Positions 49,876 through 58,280 of a DNA stretch of 64,000 nucleotides are shown here, piece after piece. The notes below the pieces were generated by a model. It was not told the origin of the DNA and ran no database searches. It saw only the letters and a program-made list of their open reading frames with translations. Position numbers and translations under genes: made by a program. How positions within the stretch are numbered: the first letter of the stretch is position 1; each line of letters opens with the position of its first letter. Source of the stretch: Paenibacillus selenitireducens (GTDB lineage: Bacteria; Bacillota; Bacilli; Paenibacillales; Paenibacillaceae); assembly GCF_002021565.1 (NCBI RefSeq), contig NZ_MSZX01000003.1, positions 545,440 to 609,439 of the forward strand, read 5' to 3'.

Positions 49876-50889
49876 TTAGCCAATGATTTCTAAATCTTCA
49901 GTGGAAGAACCGTAGATGGACCACCAAGGTTGCGCGCCGTTGTTCAACTCGGCATTCAGCAGATCAATGTTCTCTTTCCCTTGCGTTTGAAGCCATTTCG
50001 TTAAGCCTTCATCGCCGCCTTCACCGTAAGCTGCCACACCGTCGAACCAAGTGGCACGGCCGCATAACACGCCGCAGAATTGGGAGCCGGATTCAATCGC
50101 AAAAGCAATCGTCTCGCGGAACAATTCAGACGTTACACCTGCGCTTAAGTAGATGAACGGTACGGTTGATAGATCAGACGCTTCTTTAAAATGAGCTGCT
50201 GCCTCCGCGCGGGTATAGGCGATTTCACCCTTCGCAAAACCTTCCACGTAGTTAAAATTCACGGGTACTTCGAGCTTCAAGACATCAATGGCATAACGTT
50301 CTTTGGTGAACTCCTTAATGGTATCTTTCACTTTGGCTGGTTTCAGCTTCGCGAATTCCAAGCTCTTATCATCCGTGATATTTGCATCATAGACGATAGG
50401 CTCCACGAACAATGGAATATCCACGGCTTTGCATTCTGCGCCGATACGCTCTAAGAAAGCATGCTTCTGCTCGTTGATCTCAGCTGGTTCATTCGGGTCG
50501 TAATAGACTAATATTTTGACGGCATGTCCGCCGTGTTCTTTAATGCGTAATGCGGATAAGTCTGCGATTAGATCGGGAAGTCTTCCCGGTTCTGTCGCAT
50601 CATAACCTGTTTTCTCATAAGACAAGAGAAGTCCGGCGTCTGCTGCTTTGGTTTTGATGCCTTCGGTCCCTGTTTCAAGGTCCAGTAGGATGGCGCTGAC
50701 ATAAGGCGTTAGCTCGCGTGATACCGCTGCTTTGAAGGCATAGACCTGCTCGATGCTGTAATCATCCCCTTTAACCTTTTGAATCATTTTCTTCATTGAT
50801 CCGCGTTGGTCGATGGCGAGTGCGGCAATAATTCCTTTTTCGTTAGATAACTGTTGTAATCCTTCAAATTTTCCGCGTTGAATTTTCAT
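49876..50889 (-). CDS. lacD: Tagatose 1,6-bisphosphate aldolase (LacD-like)
   Basis: A 337-residue class I aldolase. The opening GLQQLSNEKGIIAALAIDQRGSMKKM is the LacD hallmark; VLKLEVPVNFNYVEG contains the expected Schiff-base Lys region and PFIYLSAGVTSELFRETI the phosphate-binding end. It splits D-tagatose 1,6-bisphosphate to dihydroxyacetone phosphate and glyceraldehyde 3-phosphate. No other tagatose-pathway genes are nearby, and related enzymes also act in sulfoquinovose use, so the role is open. ATG 50889 has AAGGAG eight bases before it; the in-frame GTG at 50898 overlaps that site. Confidence 0.87.
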   Translation of the reverse strand: MKIQRGKFEGLQQLSNEKGIIAALAIDQRGSMKKMIQKVKGDDYSIEQVYAFKAAVSRELTPYVSAILLDLETGTEGIKTKAADAGLLLSYEKTGYDATEPGRLPDLIADLSALRIKEHGGHAVKILVYYDPNEPAEINEQKHAFLERIGAECKAVDIPLFVEPIVYDANITDDKSLEFAKLKPAKVKDTIKEFTKERYAIDVLKLEVPVNFNYVEGFAKGEIAYTRAEAAAHFKEASDLSTVPFIYLSAGVTSELFRETIAFAIESGSQFCGVLCGRATWFDGVAAYGEGGDEGLTKWLQTQGKENIDLLNAELNNGAQPWWSIYGSSTEDLEIIG

Positions 50890-51066
50890 CGTGGTCACTC
50901 CTTGTCGTTCAAATTAAATTCGTGAAAAGAATAACATAAAATCGGGGCAATTCCAAATGGAGGAAATAAAGGAGGTGAAACCCCCCGGAAGATGGTACGT
51001 ATCTCTTATCGTGGTGTTTTCATATACTATGGAAAGTGTTATTGTTCATGAAAAGGGGGAATGGCC

Positions 51067-51264
51067 ATGGCTTGTCCACGCTGCGGCAGTCAACAGGTAC
51101 AGGTGGTCTCGGAATCGGAGACTAAGGGATTTGGTGCAGGAAAAGGTTGTTTGGGTTATTTGATTTTTGGTCCGATTGGTTTCTTATGCGGACTTTGCGG
51201 CATGGGAAAGAGCAAATCTACAGTATTCCGTATTTGCGCGTCTTGCGGGTATCGGTTTAAGTAA
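51067..51264 (+). CDS. Small zinc-ribbon membrane-associated protein
   Basis: A 65-residue protein with CPRCGSQ at the start and CASCGYRFK at the end, two knuckles able to bind one zinc, around a hydrophobic Gly-rich middle (GCLGYLIFGPIGFLCGLCGM). The pattern recalls LITAF-like zinc ribbons. ATG 51067 is preceded by AAAAGGGGGA; ATG 51061 is also in frame but touches that site. It overlaps the DUF2085 gene by one base (TAATG), so the two are translationally coupled. Function unknown. Confidence 0.75.
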   Translation: MACPRCGSQQVQVVSESETKGFGAGKGCLGYLIFGPIGFLCGLCGMGKSKSTVFRICASCGYRFK

Positions 51265-51641
51265 TGCGGGAGAACAGCCTCTCCAGAGCCGATAGGATCT
51301 GGCTAACCCTGATGAAGATCGGATGCTCCGCGGGATGCCATCAGCGTGCAGACCGAAGTTTCTTCTTCAGATCCTATCAATTTCCAGTATGCGCAAGATG
51401 CACGGGGGTTGCTGTGGGTCAGATGGCCATGATCCTCCAGTGGATTTGGTTGCCCACGCCTCCCCTGCTCGTGTGTGTGATTTGCCTGGGGATTCTATTC
51501 GTCGATTGGTTCATTCAGCAGCGAGGTTGGCTGGAATCGACGAATCTGCGCAGGCTTTTGACGGGGACCATCGGGGGCTACGGCCTTATCGGTGTGTATG
51601 CAACCCTATTTCAAATGGTCATCCACCGCATCATCGGATAA
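51264..51641 (+). CDS. DUF2085 membrane protein
   Basis: A 125-residue protein with three predicted helices. GCHQRADRSFFFRSYQFPVCARCTGV is the DUF2085 signature, here split as GCHQRADRSFF and FPVCARCTG, with conserved Cys residues that could bind metal. The start overlaps the preceding stop by one base. A terminator follows. Function of the family is unknown; the coupling with a zinc-ribbon protein is notable because both are Cys-rich. Confidence 0.82.
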   Translation: MRENSLSRADRIWLTLMKIGCSAGCHQRADRSFFFRSYQFPVCARCTGVAVGQMAMILQWIWLPTPPLLVCVICLGILFVDWFIQQRGWLESTNLRRLLTGTIGGYGLIGVYATLFQMVIHRIIG

Positions 51642-51652
51642 ATACGAAGTCG

Positions 51653-51695
51653 AAGAATGAGTAACGGACAGAACCCGGGACTCATTCTTTTTTGT
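51653..51695 (+). terminator. Intrinsic terminator after the DUF2085 gene
   Basis: AAGAATGAGT at 51653-51662 pairs with ACTCATTCTT at 51680-51689, followed by a TTTTT run. Confidence 0.88.
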
Positions 51696-51782
51696 TTAAA
51701 GCATAAATGATAATGAGGCATAAAGGTCAGACTAATAAGGATTATTTCATCTGCCGCCTTCTTTTATGGGGGAAAATGACAA

Positions 51783-52964
51783 GTGAGGGGGGAACTGAAT
51801 TTTACCATGTTGCGATTTATGTATCTGACCCTAATATTCCTCAGTGTATGGAACACTTCGGTCCAGCCAGCGTCGGCTTTATTGAAGAAAACAATGGATG
51901 AGTCAGTGAAGGAGGAGCTTACTGCATTTGTAAGCCGTTTGTTCACAGATCGGGCACAGTACTTGATTGATCATGACAAGGATCATTTAATGAAACACTA
52001 TGTGCAAGACATCGCGTCAAGCCGTCATGCACTGCATCGTGAAATAGCTAGAGGGGATTACGTTAAAGCATGGGCAGAACATCGAGGCCTTCACTTTACG
52101 GATGCACATAGTCATGTTCGAATTGTACGCATCGTTGAGCGTGGCAATGAAATATTCATCTCAGCTGTACAATCCTTACGGCTGGATTATGCCTATACCC
52201 ATAGCAGACAGCCGGTTCAGTCATTTGGTATTGGAACCCGGCATGGATTCACATTGACCAAGAAAAACGGAATGTGGCAAATTCTGCGCGAGTGGTATCT
52301 GGATCCGCTTGAAGAGAATCCGAAATTGATACCCGATTCGAGCGGCATGATTTTCAGACCACATGAAGAGCGCAAGGACGGTTCTACGCTTGAGGAAGAG
52401 CAGGCTGTGCCTTCGAACCGAAAGCAGAGATACAATCGGCAAAAAGCGGTCGACTATGCGAATAAATATGCAGGTACGGCTTGGGGGGCAGGCCATAATA
52501 ACCGCTACAATCAGAAATACCGCGATTATTCTGGTGAGGGTGGCGACTGTACGAATTTCGCATCCCAATGTGTCGGCGATCAAGAAGAGGGGGGAGGTTT
52601 GCCTAAAAAAGCAGGTTGGCGTCACATTCCATCGGTAGGCGGAACCCAGACTTGGGTTCAAACGGATGCATTCAAAAATTTCCTCATCCATAGTGGATAC
52701 GGGCGCGTTATTGCATCAGGAAGCTTTGAGCAAATCGTGAAACCAAGCGACAGATTTCCGAAAGGGGCCATCGCAGCGCTGAAGCCTGGAGATTTAATCG
52801 CTTATGTGATGAAAGGCGATGTCGATCATTTTGCGATTGTTGTCGGCTTCGACGTGTTAGGATATGTGCTCGTGAATTGCCATTCAGCAGACCGGTACCG
52901 TGTTCCTTTTGATCTGGGCTGGGACAAGCATACCCGATATATACTTATTCATATTCGTGATTAA
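51783..52964 (+). CDS. Secreted amidase-domain protein
   Basis: A 393-residue protein. From ATG 51807 it starts MLRFMYLTLIFLSVWNTSVQPASA, a signal peptide. Residues about 45-195 form an NTF2-like or unknown helical/beta region, and about 215-390 the putative amidase domain: KAVDYANKYAG, GGDCTNFASQC with the likely catalytic Cys, DHFAIVVGFD with the His, and VNCHSADR. Such domains are papain-like peptidoglycan or peptide hydrolases outside the cell. The frame starts at GTG 51783 after GGGGGAAAATGACAA; ATG 51807 is an alternative with GAGGGGGGAA upstream. Confidence 0.82.
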   Translation: MRGELNFTMLRFMYLTLIFLSVWNTSVQPASALLKKTMDESVKEELTAFVSRLFTDRAQYLIDHDKDHLMKHYVQDIASSRHALHREIARGDYVKAWAEHRGLHFTDAHSHVRIVRIVERGNEIFISAVQSLRLDYAYTHSRQPVQSFGIGTRHGFTLTKKNGMWQILREWYLDPLEENPKLIPDSSGMIFRPHEERKDGSTLEEEQAVPSNRKQRYNRQKAVDYANKYAGTAWGAGHNNRYNQKYRDYSGEGGDCTNFASQCVGDQEEGGGLPKKAGWRHIPSVGGTQTWVQTDAFKNFLIHSGYGRVIASGSFEQIVKPSDRFPKGAIAALKPGDLIAYVMKGDVDHFAIVVGFDVLGYVLVNCHSADRYRVPFDLGWDKHTRYILIHIRD

Positions 52965-53053
52965 TCCGATACTCCAGTACACAATGAAACATATTGCGGC
53001 GGTTCCGACCATACAATGGGAGGGACAAGATGAATGGTTGGTGATAATCATTG

Positions 53054-54532
53054 ATGCTGCCGCCGCTGATGAAGCATACATTACTTCGCACTGGAGCCAT
53101 CTTCATAGGAAAATGTATCGGTTTAGTTGGAAGAATTTTATTAACCAGATTGCTTGGAGCAGAAGGAATCGGCCTATACCAGATCGTTTATTCTTTCTTT
53201 GGGATCGCGATTATGTTGATTACAGGCGGACTGCCAACTGTGCTTGCATTGTTCACGGTGAACGATCCTGCCAGGGGATGGATCGTATTTCGCAATATTT
53301 GTTTGTACATTGTACTGATTGGGACTGCCTTCAGCTTCATGCTATACATGAATGCCGGCTCAATCGCCTCTCTGCTTGGCAACGAACAGCTAACGAAAGC
53401 ATTACGGGCATTGGCTCCAGCTCTTCTAGTGGTTCCATTACTGCAATTGCTGCGGGGATACATGCAAGGAATTGAACAGTATGGAGCCATCTCCTTCTCT
53501 GAGATGGCAGAACAGCTTGTACGCGTTGCATTAATGCTTACCCTAGTCATGCTGTTCCTTCCGGATGGAATGGAGGCAGCGCTCGGCGCTGGTATTATCG
53601 GTACGACCGCTGGTGCGCTTGCAGCATTCTTCATCCTATTGCTCTACAATGCGAAGGCAGTTCAGTTCAGAACGACACCGGTACGACCACAACACAATGA
53701 CAAGTATATGGGATATCTCATCCGTACTTCTCTAATTATCGGATTCACCCGGATGCTCGTGCCGGCTTCTGACTTTATCGACTCAATACTTATCCCAAGG
53801 CGGCTGCAGGCAGCGGGTTACACGGTACCTGAGTCTATAGCGATGTATGGCATCATTACTGGCATGGCACTTGTGCTTGCATATGTCCCCACGATCGTAA
53901 CAGCGGCGTTGTCTCACACCATATCGATGAAAATCGCAGCATATTTCCAGCAGGGGCAGTTAACCAAGTATCACAGGCACATCGAGGATGTAATGAAGCT
54001 TGCTTGGACGTGGGGATTGATCAGCGGGGTATTTTTATTTCATTACGCAGAGCCGCTATCTTCCATGATTTTCGGTACATCCGCCGCCGCAGAGCCTATA
54101 CGATACTTATCGGGGATTCCTCTCATCGTAGGGATCCGTGAACTAACAACGAGCATATTATGGATACAAGGACGTAAAAATACCCCGCTCACGGGGTTGA
54201 TCGTAGGCATGGTTGTATCGATGCTGTTGCTGTATTTCCTGCTGGCAATCCCCGGATTCGGCTATATTGCCGCAGCTATTGGTGTTTTGTCCTTAGAAAC
54301 GGTGGCAATGTTTTGGAACATACATAGGCTAATAAGACAAGGGACGAGTCTGTTTAAGGTGAGATGGATTAGAATGGACCTCATATTATTTATAGGTGCC
54401 TCCATGGTTATCATGCCTTATATGCAGATGGAGCGCCTAACCCTATACCAAGTGCTGTGCAGTATGTTTATTTATTGGACTTGCGGCGGTTGGATAGTCG
54501 GTTTGCGCATGAGGAAGTTTAATAAAGAATGA
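53054..54532 (+). CDS. Oligosaccharide flippase-family (MOP/SpoVB-like) membrane protein
   Basis: About 492 residues with some 13-14 predicted helices. The N-terminus TGAIFIGKCIGLVGRILLTR and LGAEGIGLYQIVYSFFGIAI, and PRRLQAAGYTVPESIAMYGI, match the polysaccharide transporter/SpoVB group that flips lipid-linked sugars or precursors across the membrane. The start is unclear: ATG 53054 has only GGTGA upstream, TTG 53051 opens the frame, and ATG 53069 (MKHTLLRTG) gives the usual family start but lacks a ribosome site. It follows the amidase gene by 90 bases. Confidence 0.85.
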   Translation: MLPPLMKHTLLRTGAIFIGKCIGLVGRILLTRLLGAEGIGLYQIVYSFFGIAIMLITGGLPTVLALFTVNDPARGWIVFRNICLYIVLIGTAFSFMLYMNAGSIASLLGNEQLTKALRALAPALLVVPLLQLLRGYMQGIEQYGAISFSEMAEQLVRVALMLTLVMLFLPDGMEAALGAGIIGTTAGALAAFFILLLYNAKAVQFRTTPVRPQHNDKYMGYLIRTSLIIGFTRMLVPASDFIDSILIPRRLQAAGYTVPESIAMYGIITGMALVLAYVPTIVTAALSHTISMKIAAYFQQGQLTKYHRHIEDVMKLAWTWGLISGVFLFHYAEPLSSMIFGTSAAAEPIRYLSGIPLIVGIRELTTSILWIQGRKNTPLTGLIVGMVVSMLLLYFLLAIPGFGYIAAAIGVLSLETVAMFWNIHRLIRQGTSLFKVRWIRMDLILFIGASMVIMPYMQMERLTLYQVLCSMFIYWTCGGWIVGLRMRKFNKE

Positions 54533-54610
54533 AGGAGCTTCTTATTTTCTCAGCTTTCGCAGTTTCAAAATCAGATGAACTGCATGCTACGAGAAGTCAT
54601 GTTATTTAGA

Positions 54611-54647
54611 TCAACCTCAGCGGTTTCTTTCGCTGAGGTTGACTTTT
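54611..54647 (+). terminator. Intrinsic terminator of the flippase gene
   Basis: TCAACCTCAGCG at 54611-54622 is exactly complementary to CGCTGAGGTTGA at 54631-54642, loop of eight bases, then CTTTT. Its right arm overlaps the -35 box of the next promoter. Confidence 0.88.
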
Positions 54648-54667
54648 GCATATCCTGTAACTATAAT
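54639..54667 (+). promoter_or_regulatory. Promoter of the nitroreductase gene
   Basis: TTGACT at 54639-54644 and TATAAT at 54662-54667 with a 17-base spacer. The leader to the start codon would be about 100 bases. The -10 is in the centre of a palindrome. Confidence 0.8.
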
Positions 54668-54676
54668 GGTTACAGG
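54654..54676. promoter_or_regulatory. Operator palindrome enclosing the nitroreductase -10 box
   Basis: CCTGTAAC at 54654-54661 and GTTACAGG at 54669-54676 are exact complements around TATAATG. In B. subtilis, nitroreductase genes are controlled by DUF24/HxlR-type MarR-like regulators binding dyads at their promoters; that such a protein binds here is inference, and none is encoded next to it. Confidence 0.65.
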
Positions 54677-54774
54677 GAACCAATCATCCAGCCTATGCTA
54701 TGGAATGCGGTCAGGATGAAAATTACTAATGATATAAGTTTTTGGTCATAAAACATATAATGGAGGAATTCACA

Positions 54775-55386
54775 ATGACAACAACTACAACAACTACTAC
54801 TTTAAAAAATGCGATTATCAACCGTCGCTCTATCCGCAAAGTAACTAAAAATGCTGCGATTACATCAGAGCGTATCACTGAGATTATCAAGACGGCATTG
54901 CATGCTCCTACATCATTCAATATGCAAAGCGGACGCTTGATCGTTCTGATGGACGGCGAGCATGAAAAGTTCTGGGACATCGTTAAGGAAACGTTACGCG
55001 CCCGTGTGCCTGCCGAGAACTTTGACGCAACTGTACAAAGATTGCAAGGGTTCCGTGATGGTGTTGGTACGATTTTGTATTTCGAGAACCAAGCGACAAT
55101 CCAAAGCATGCAGGTAAATGCGCCTAGCTATAAAGAACAATTCCCGTTCTGGTCGCAACAAGGCAGTGCCATGCTGCAATACGCAGTATGGATGTCTTTG
55201 GAAGCCGATGGTATCGGTGCGTCTTTGCAGCACTATAACCCGATTATCGATGAAGAAGTGAAGCGCATTTGGGATATTCCACAAGAATGGAGCTTGATCG
55301 CACAAATGCCATTCGGCGAGCCGAACGAGCAACCGGGCGAGCGCACGTTCTTGCCGTTCGATGAAATTGTGAAGTTCCATCAATAA
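54775..55386 (+). CDS. Nitroreductase-family protein
   Basis: A 203-residue flavoprotein of the nitroreductase fold. NAIINRRSIRKVTKNAAITS holds the FMN-binding Arg cluster, LHAPTSFNMQSGRLIVL the second FMN segment, and WSLIAQMPFGEPNE the closing strand. It reduces nitroaromatics or quinones with NAD(P)H; its natural substrate is unknown. The N-terminus carries eight consecutive Thr. ATG 54775 has GGAGGAATTCACA before it; the frame extends to 54742 without a ribosome site. The NTF2-like gene follows after 36 bases. Confidence 0.88.
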   Translation: MTTTTTTTTLKNAIINRRSIRKVTKNAAITSERITEIIKTALHAPTSFNMQSGRLIVLMDGEHEKFWDIVKETLRARVPAENFDATVQRLQGFRDGVGTILYFENQATIQSMQVNAPSYKEQFPFWSQQGSAMLQYAVWMSLEADGIGASLQHYNPIIDEEVKRIWDIPQEWSLIAQMPFGEPNEQPGERTFLPFDEIVKFHQ

Positions 55387-55422
55387 TTTAGCAAGAACAA
55401 TTCGATCATTGGAGTGTTGGAT

Positions 55423-55818
55423 ATGCCGAGTCAGCTTGCGAATATAGACATCATCCGCCACACGTATGAAGGACCTCAGTATCTGCTGGCTGCTCTGACC
55501 GAAAGTACGGAATGGACCGAGGCCGCAGGATATCCATATGGGGGCACATACCATGGTGTGGCAAGCATCAAGGAGAACGTATTTGACCGCTTGGGTACAG
55601 AATGGGATGGCTTTACTCCAACCGTGCATGTGTATCATGAGTTCAAGGATAAAGACATCATCATTGCTGAAGGAACCTATACAGGGGTATATAAGGCTAC
55701 GGGGAGATCCATTCACGCTGACTTTGTACATGTATGGGAACTGGACAGCGGGAAGATCGTGAAGTTCAAGCAATACGTAGATAGTCATATTGTTGTCCAA
55801 GCCATGACAAATGAATAA
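55423..55818 (+). CDS. NTF2-like/SnoaL-fold protein
   Basis: A 131-residue cone-fold protein: IDIIRHTYEGPQYLLAALTE, GTYHGVASIKENVFDRLGTE, VYHEFKDKDIIIAEGTYTG and FVHVWELDSGKIVKFKQYVD are the standard elements of SnoaL-like/ketosteroid-isomerase-related proteins. The exact reaction is unknown. ATG 55423 follows GGAG by eight bases. It is the second gene of the nitroreductase transcript and may handle its product. Confidence 0.82.
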   Translation: MPSQLANIDIIRHTYEGPQYLLAALTESTEWTEAAGYPYGGTYHGVASIKENVFDRLGTEWDGFTPTVHVYHEFKDKDIIIAEGTYTGVYKATGRSIHADFVHVWELDSGKIVKFKQYVDSHIVVQAMTNE

Positions 55819-55833
55819 ATCGTACCGTGAAAT

Positions 55834-55871
55834 AAAAAAGCAAACGAATCCATAATTCGTTTGCTTTTTTT
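55834..55871 (+). terminator. Intrinsic terminator of the nitroreductase operon
   Basis: AAGCAAACGAAT ending at 55849 pairs with ATTCGTTTGCTT from 55855, with an A run before and TTTTTTT after. Confidence 0.92.
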
Positions 55872-55883
55872 ATGAACTTACCA

Positions 55884-55912
55884 TTGCTTTTGTATAAACG
55901 GTTTAATATAAT
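55884..55912 (+). promoter_or_regulatory. Promoter of the DUF2087 gene
   Basis: TTGCTT at 55884-55889 and TATAAT at 55907-55912 with a 17-base spacer, about 40 bases before the start codon. Confidence 0.75.
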
Positions 55913-55951
55913 ATCTATATAAAGGACAAACGACAATAGGATGTGTTTGGG

Positions 55952-56722
55952 ATGAGTGAATTGAATGAAATGTTCTGGAATGCCTCAGTCGAACAGTTGA
56001 AGCAAGGTTATATATATGATGAGAAGAAAGAAGAGTATACATGTCTTGTATGTGGAGAGCGTTTTGTGAAAGGAATCATCTATTCTGAAGCAGATGTGAT
56101 GTATGAGGCCTCTAAGTTCGCAGAAGTGCATGTTGCGCTCGAACACGAATCGATGTTCCATTACCTCACGGGCTTGGACAAGAAGCTGACAGGCTTAACC
56201 GAGCTGCAGAATGATCTGGTTCAGCTGTTCTACCAGGGCCGGAGCGACCAAGAGATTGTCAAAGAACTTCAAGGAGGCAGCACTTCCACAATTCGTAATC
56301 ATCGCTTCTCCCTTCGGGAGAAGATGAAGCAAGCGCGAATTTTTCTAGCCATTATGGAAATGGCTGAGGCCAAGGGGGGCGCGGAACGTCCGCGTTTTGT
56401 AAATCCGCCGAAGACAGCGAAGAAGCTTGATGAACGTTATGCCATCACGGAAGAGGAGCATGCCGGGATTATAGCCAAATATTTTCCGGAAGGTCCTGAG
56501 GGGGAATTAATCGAATTCCCGCGGAAGGAGAAACGCAAGATTTCGATCCTTACGCATTTGATGAATCGGTTCGATGTCCGTGAGAAGTATACCGAGAGAG
56601 AAGTAAATGCCATTTTGAAGACAGCGAACGATGATTTCGTTACGCTTCGCCGTTACTTGATTGAATATGGATTTCTCGATCGATTGGAAGATGGAAGCCA
56701 GTATTGGGTGAAGACGAAATGA
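55952..56722 (+). CDS. DUF2087-domain putative regulator
   Basis: A 256-residue protein in three parts: an N-terminal zinc-finger-like segment (YTCLVCGERF plus later His residues, about 20-75), a LuxR-like helix-turn-helix (about 88-135, DLVQLFYQGRSDQEIVKELQ, STIRNHRFSLREKMKQ), and a C-terminal DUF2087 domain (about 170-255, ISILTHLMNRFDVREKYTER, FVTLRRYLIEYGFLDR). This suggests a transcription regulator; its targets are unknown. ATG 55952 is chosen with AGGA upstream; GTG 55943 is also in frame. Followed by a GIY-YIG gene 30 bases later. Confidence 0.83.
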   Translation: MSELNEMFWNASVEQLKQGYIYDEKKEEYTCLVCGERFVKGIIYSEADVMYEASKFAEVHVALEHESMFHYLTGLDKKLTGLTELQNDLVQLFYQGRSDQEIVKELQGGSTSTIRNHRFSLREKMKQARIFLAIMEMAEAKGGAERPRFVNPPKTAKKLDERYAITEEEHAGIIAKYFPEGPEGELIEFPRKEKRKISILTHLMNRFDVREKYTEREVNAILKTANDDFVTLRRYLIEYGFLDRLEDGSQYWVKTK

Positions 56723-56752
56723 TGGAAATACAAGTGAAAGGAAGTGAAAATC

Positions 56753-57148
56753 ATGAACGAACACAAGCAAACACGCAAACAACTTGCTAAGCAAGTCTCA
56801 CAGACACTGCGCCCCATGGGCGTCTATCAAATAGAAAATAAAATAAACGGGAAAAAGTTAATCGGAAGCTCGCTATACCTGGATACGGTCTGGAATCGTC
56901 ACCTGTTCCAACTCCAAATGGGTGGGCAGCATGTGAATAAAGAACTCGCGCAGGATTGGAAAACGTATGGCGAGGATGCCTTTGCTTTTGAAATCCTGGA
57001 GCAGATTAAGCCAAAGGACGAAATCTGTACGAATCCCGAAGACATGAAGGAATACAAGCAAGAGATTGCAGTGCTAGAGGAACTATGGATCGAGAAGCTG
57101 CAACCCTACGGAGATCAAGGGTACCATAAGGTTCCTAGAACCAAATAA
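56753..57148 (+). CDS. GIY-YIG nuclease-family protein
   Basis: A 131-residue single-domain protein. MGVYQIENKINGKKLIGSS covers the GIY-YIG strands (here GVY and LIG), NRHLFQLQMGGQHVNKELAQ the conserved Arg/His helix, and EELWIEKLQPYGDQGYH the catalytic Glu region. Stand-alone members may act in DNA repair or be non-catalytic. AAAGGAAGTGAAAATC precedes ATG 56753. It shares a transcript with the DUF2087 protein, a pairing seen in other Bacillota as far as I recall. Confidence 0.83.
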   Translation: MNEHKQTRKQLAKQVSQTLRPMGVYQIENKINGKKLIGSSLYLDTVWNRHLFQLQMGGQHVNKELAQDWKTYGEDAFAFEILEQIKPKDEICTNPEDMKEYKQEIAVLEELWIEKLQPYGDQGYHKVPRTK

Positions 57149-57163
57149 ACCATTGAAATAAAG

Positions 57164-57209
57164 AAACGTCTTGCGAATGCCACGGTTGTGGAAGATGCGA
57201 GGCGTTTTT
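57164..57209 (+). terminator. Intrinsic terminator after the GIY-YIG gene
   Basis: ACGTCTTGC at about 57166-57174 pairs with GCGAGGCGT using two G-U pairs, with an inner CCAC/GTGG helix, followed by TTTTTC. Confidence 0.75.
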
Positions 57210-57300
57210 CTGTTTCCTGGAAAATGTGGAAGACTAGTATATGGGATTGTTGGAATGGTACAATAGTGTCGAATGACATCAATGGAATGGAGTGAGCCCT

Positions 57301-58113
57301 ATGATCAGACTATATCCAACACAGCGTGTTAGCGACGGCGCAGGCGTTCTCATGCGACGGGTCATCGGTTCGACACAGTTTCAAGATGCCAACCCATTTT
57401 TACTTATGGATGAGTTCAAAAACGATGATCGCCGAGAATATGAGGCAGGTTTCCCCATGCATCCGCACAAAGGCTTTGAAATCATTACATACATGAAGAA
57501 GGGTGCATTCTCGCATCGGGATTCAAGCGGTCATGAAGGTCATTTGGGCGAAGGCGGTGTACAATGGATTACCGCAGGCAAGGGAATTCTCCATGAGGAA
57601 TTGCCGGAGAAATTCGATGGTGATTTGCTCGGATTTCAGTTGTGGGTGAATTTGCCGAAGGATCATAAGTTAACGGAGCCGCAATATTCCAACTTTGCTG
57701 CAGAATCAATCCCGGTTGTTCAGCATGAGGGACTGCAGGTGAAGGTGATTGCGGGAACCTATGAAGATCAAGAAGGGCCCGTGCATACGCACCACCCGAT
57801 TCACTATCTGGATGTCATGTTACATGGCGGCGAATTCGCTGTGGAAGCTAACGAGGTGAATGTCATCTTCATTACGGGCGGCGAAGTTACGATTGAAGCA
57901 GACGGCGAGAAGAGTATTGTGCATGAAGGGACCATTCTATCGATTACAGACGTGAAGACGATCACTGCGCATGCGAACGAGGGCAGTATGGTGATGCTTC
58001 GCGCGGCGGCACTTCGTGAACCAGTTGTGAAATACGGTCCGTTTGTGATGAATACCTGTGAAGAAATTGAACAAGCCATTCAAGAATATCAGAACGGCGA
58101 GTTTGCGAAATAA
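57301..58113 (+). CDS. Pirin-family protein
   Basis: A 270-residue double-cupin protein. The N-terminal cupin has the metal site PMHPHKGFEIITYM with two His, a third His in SHRDSSGHEGHLGEGGVQWI and a Glu in GKGILHEELPE. The C-terminal half (from about 150) holds the second cupin HTHHPIHYLDVMLHGGEF. Pirins bind iron; some oxidise quercetin and others act as redox cofactors. AATGGAGTGAGCCCT precedes ATG 57301; the in-frame GTG at 57292 overlaps this site. Single gene with its own terminator. Confidence 0.9.
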   Translation: MIRLYPTQRVSDGAGVLMRRVIGSTQFQDANPFLLMDEFKNDDRREYEAGFPMHPHKGFEIITYMKKGAFSHRDSSGHEGHLGEGGVQWITAGKGILHEELPEKFDGDLLGFQLWVNLPKDHKLTEPQYSNFAAESIPVVQHEGLQVKVIAGTYEDQEGPVHTHHPIHYLDVMLHGGEFAVEANEVNVIFITGGEVTIEADGEKSIVHEGTILSITDVKTITAHANEGSMVMLRAAALREPVVKYGPFVMNTCEEIEQAIQEYQNGEFAK

Positions 58114-58137
58114 ATAGGGATAGAAGTAAATCTTGAG

Positions 58138-58163
58138 GCCTTTCCTAGCGGGAAGGCTTTTTT
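58138..58163 (+). terminator. Intrinsic terminator of the pirin gene
   Basis: GCCTTTCC at 58138-58145 pairs with GGGAAGGC at 58150-58157 (one G-U), tetraloop TAGC, then TTTTTT. Confidence 0.9.
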
Positions 58164-58210
58164 GGTAGGTTCGCTTCTTAGGTGGAAAGATGAGGGAATG
58201 ATGTTTATCC

Positions 58211-58239
58211 TTGCAGGTTATCCTATAGAATGTTATGAA
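58211..58239 (+). promoter_or_regulatory. Possible promoter of aspT-aspD
   Basis: TTGCAG at 58211-58216 and TATGAA at 58234-58239 with a 17-base spacer, 41 bases before the aspT ATG. Moderate match only. Confidence 0.4.
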
Positions 58240-58280
58240 ATTACGCGTTGTACAGGCTACGAAACGCAAGGAGGAACCCT

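Noticed and set aside
50957..51163. 68-residue reading frame overlapping the zinc-ribbon gene
   Set aside because: Different frame from the CPRC/CASC protein, which has a good ribosome site and a recognisable domain; the overlapping frame shows no features.
53039..53056. Fur-box-like GATAATCATTGAT before the flippase
   Set aside because: Only one half matches the 7-1-7 dyad, no promoter surrounds it, and the gene has no iron link.
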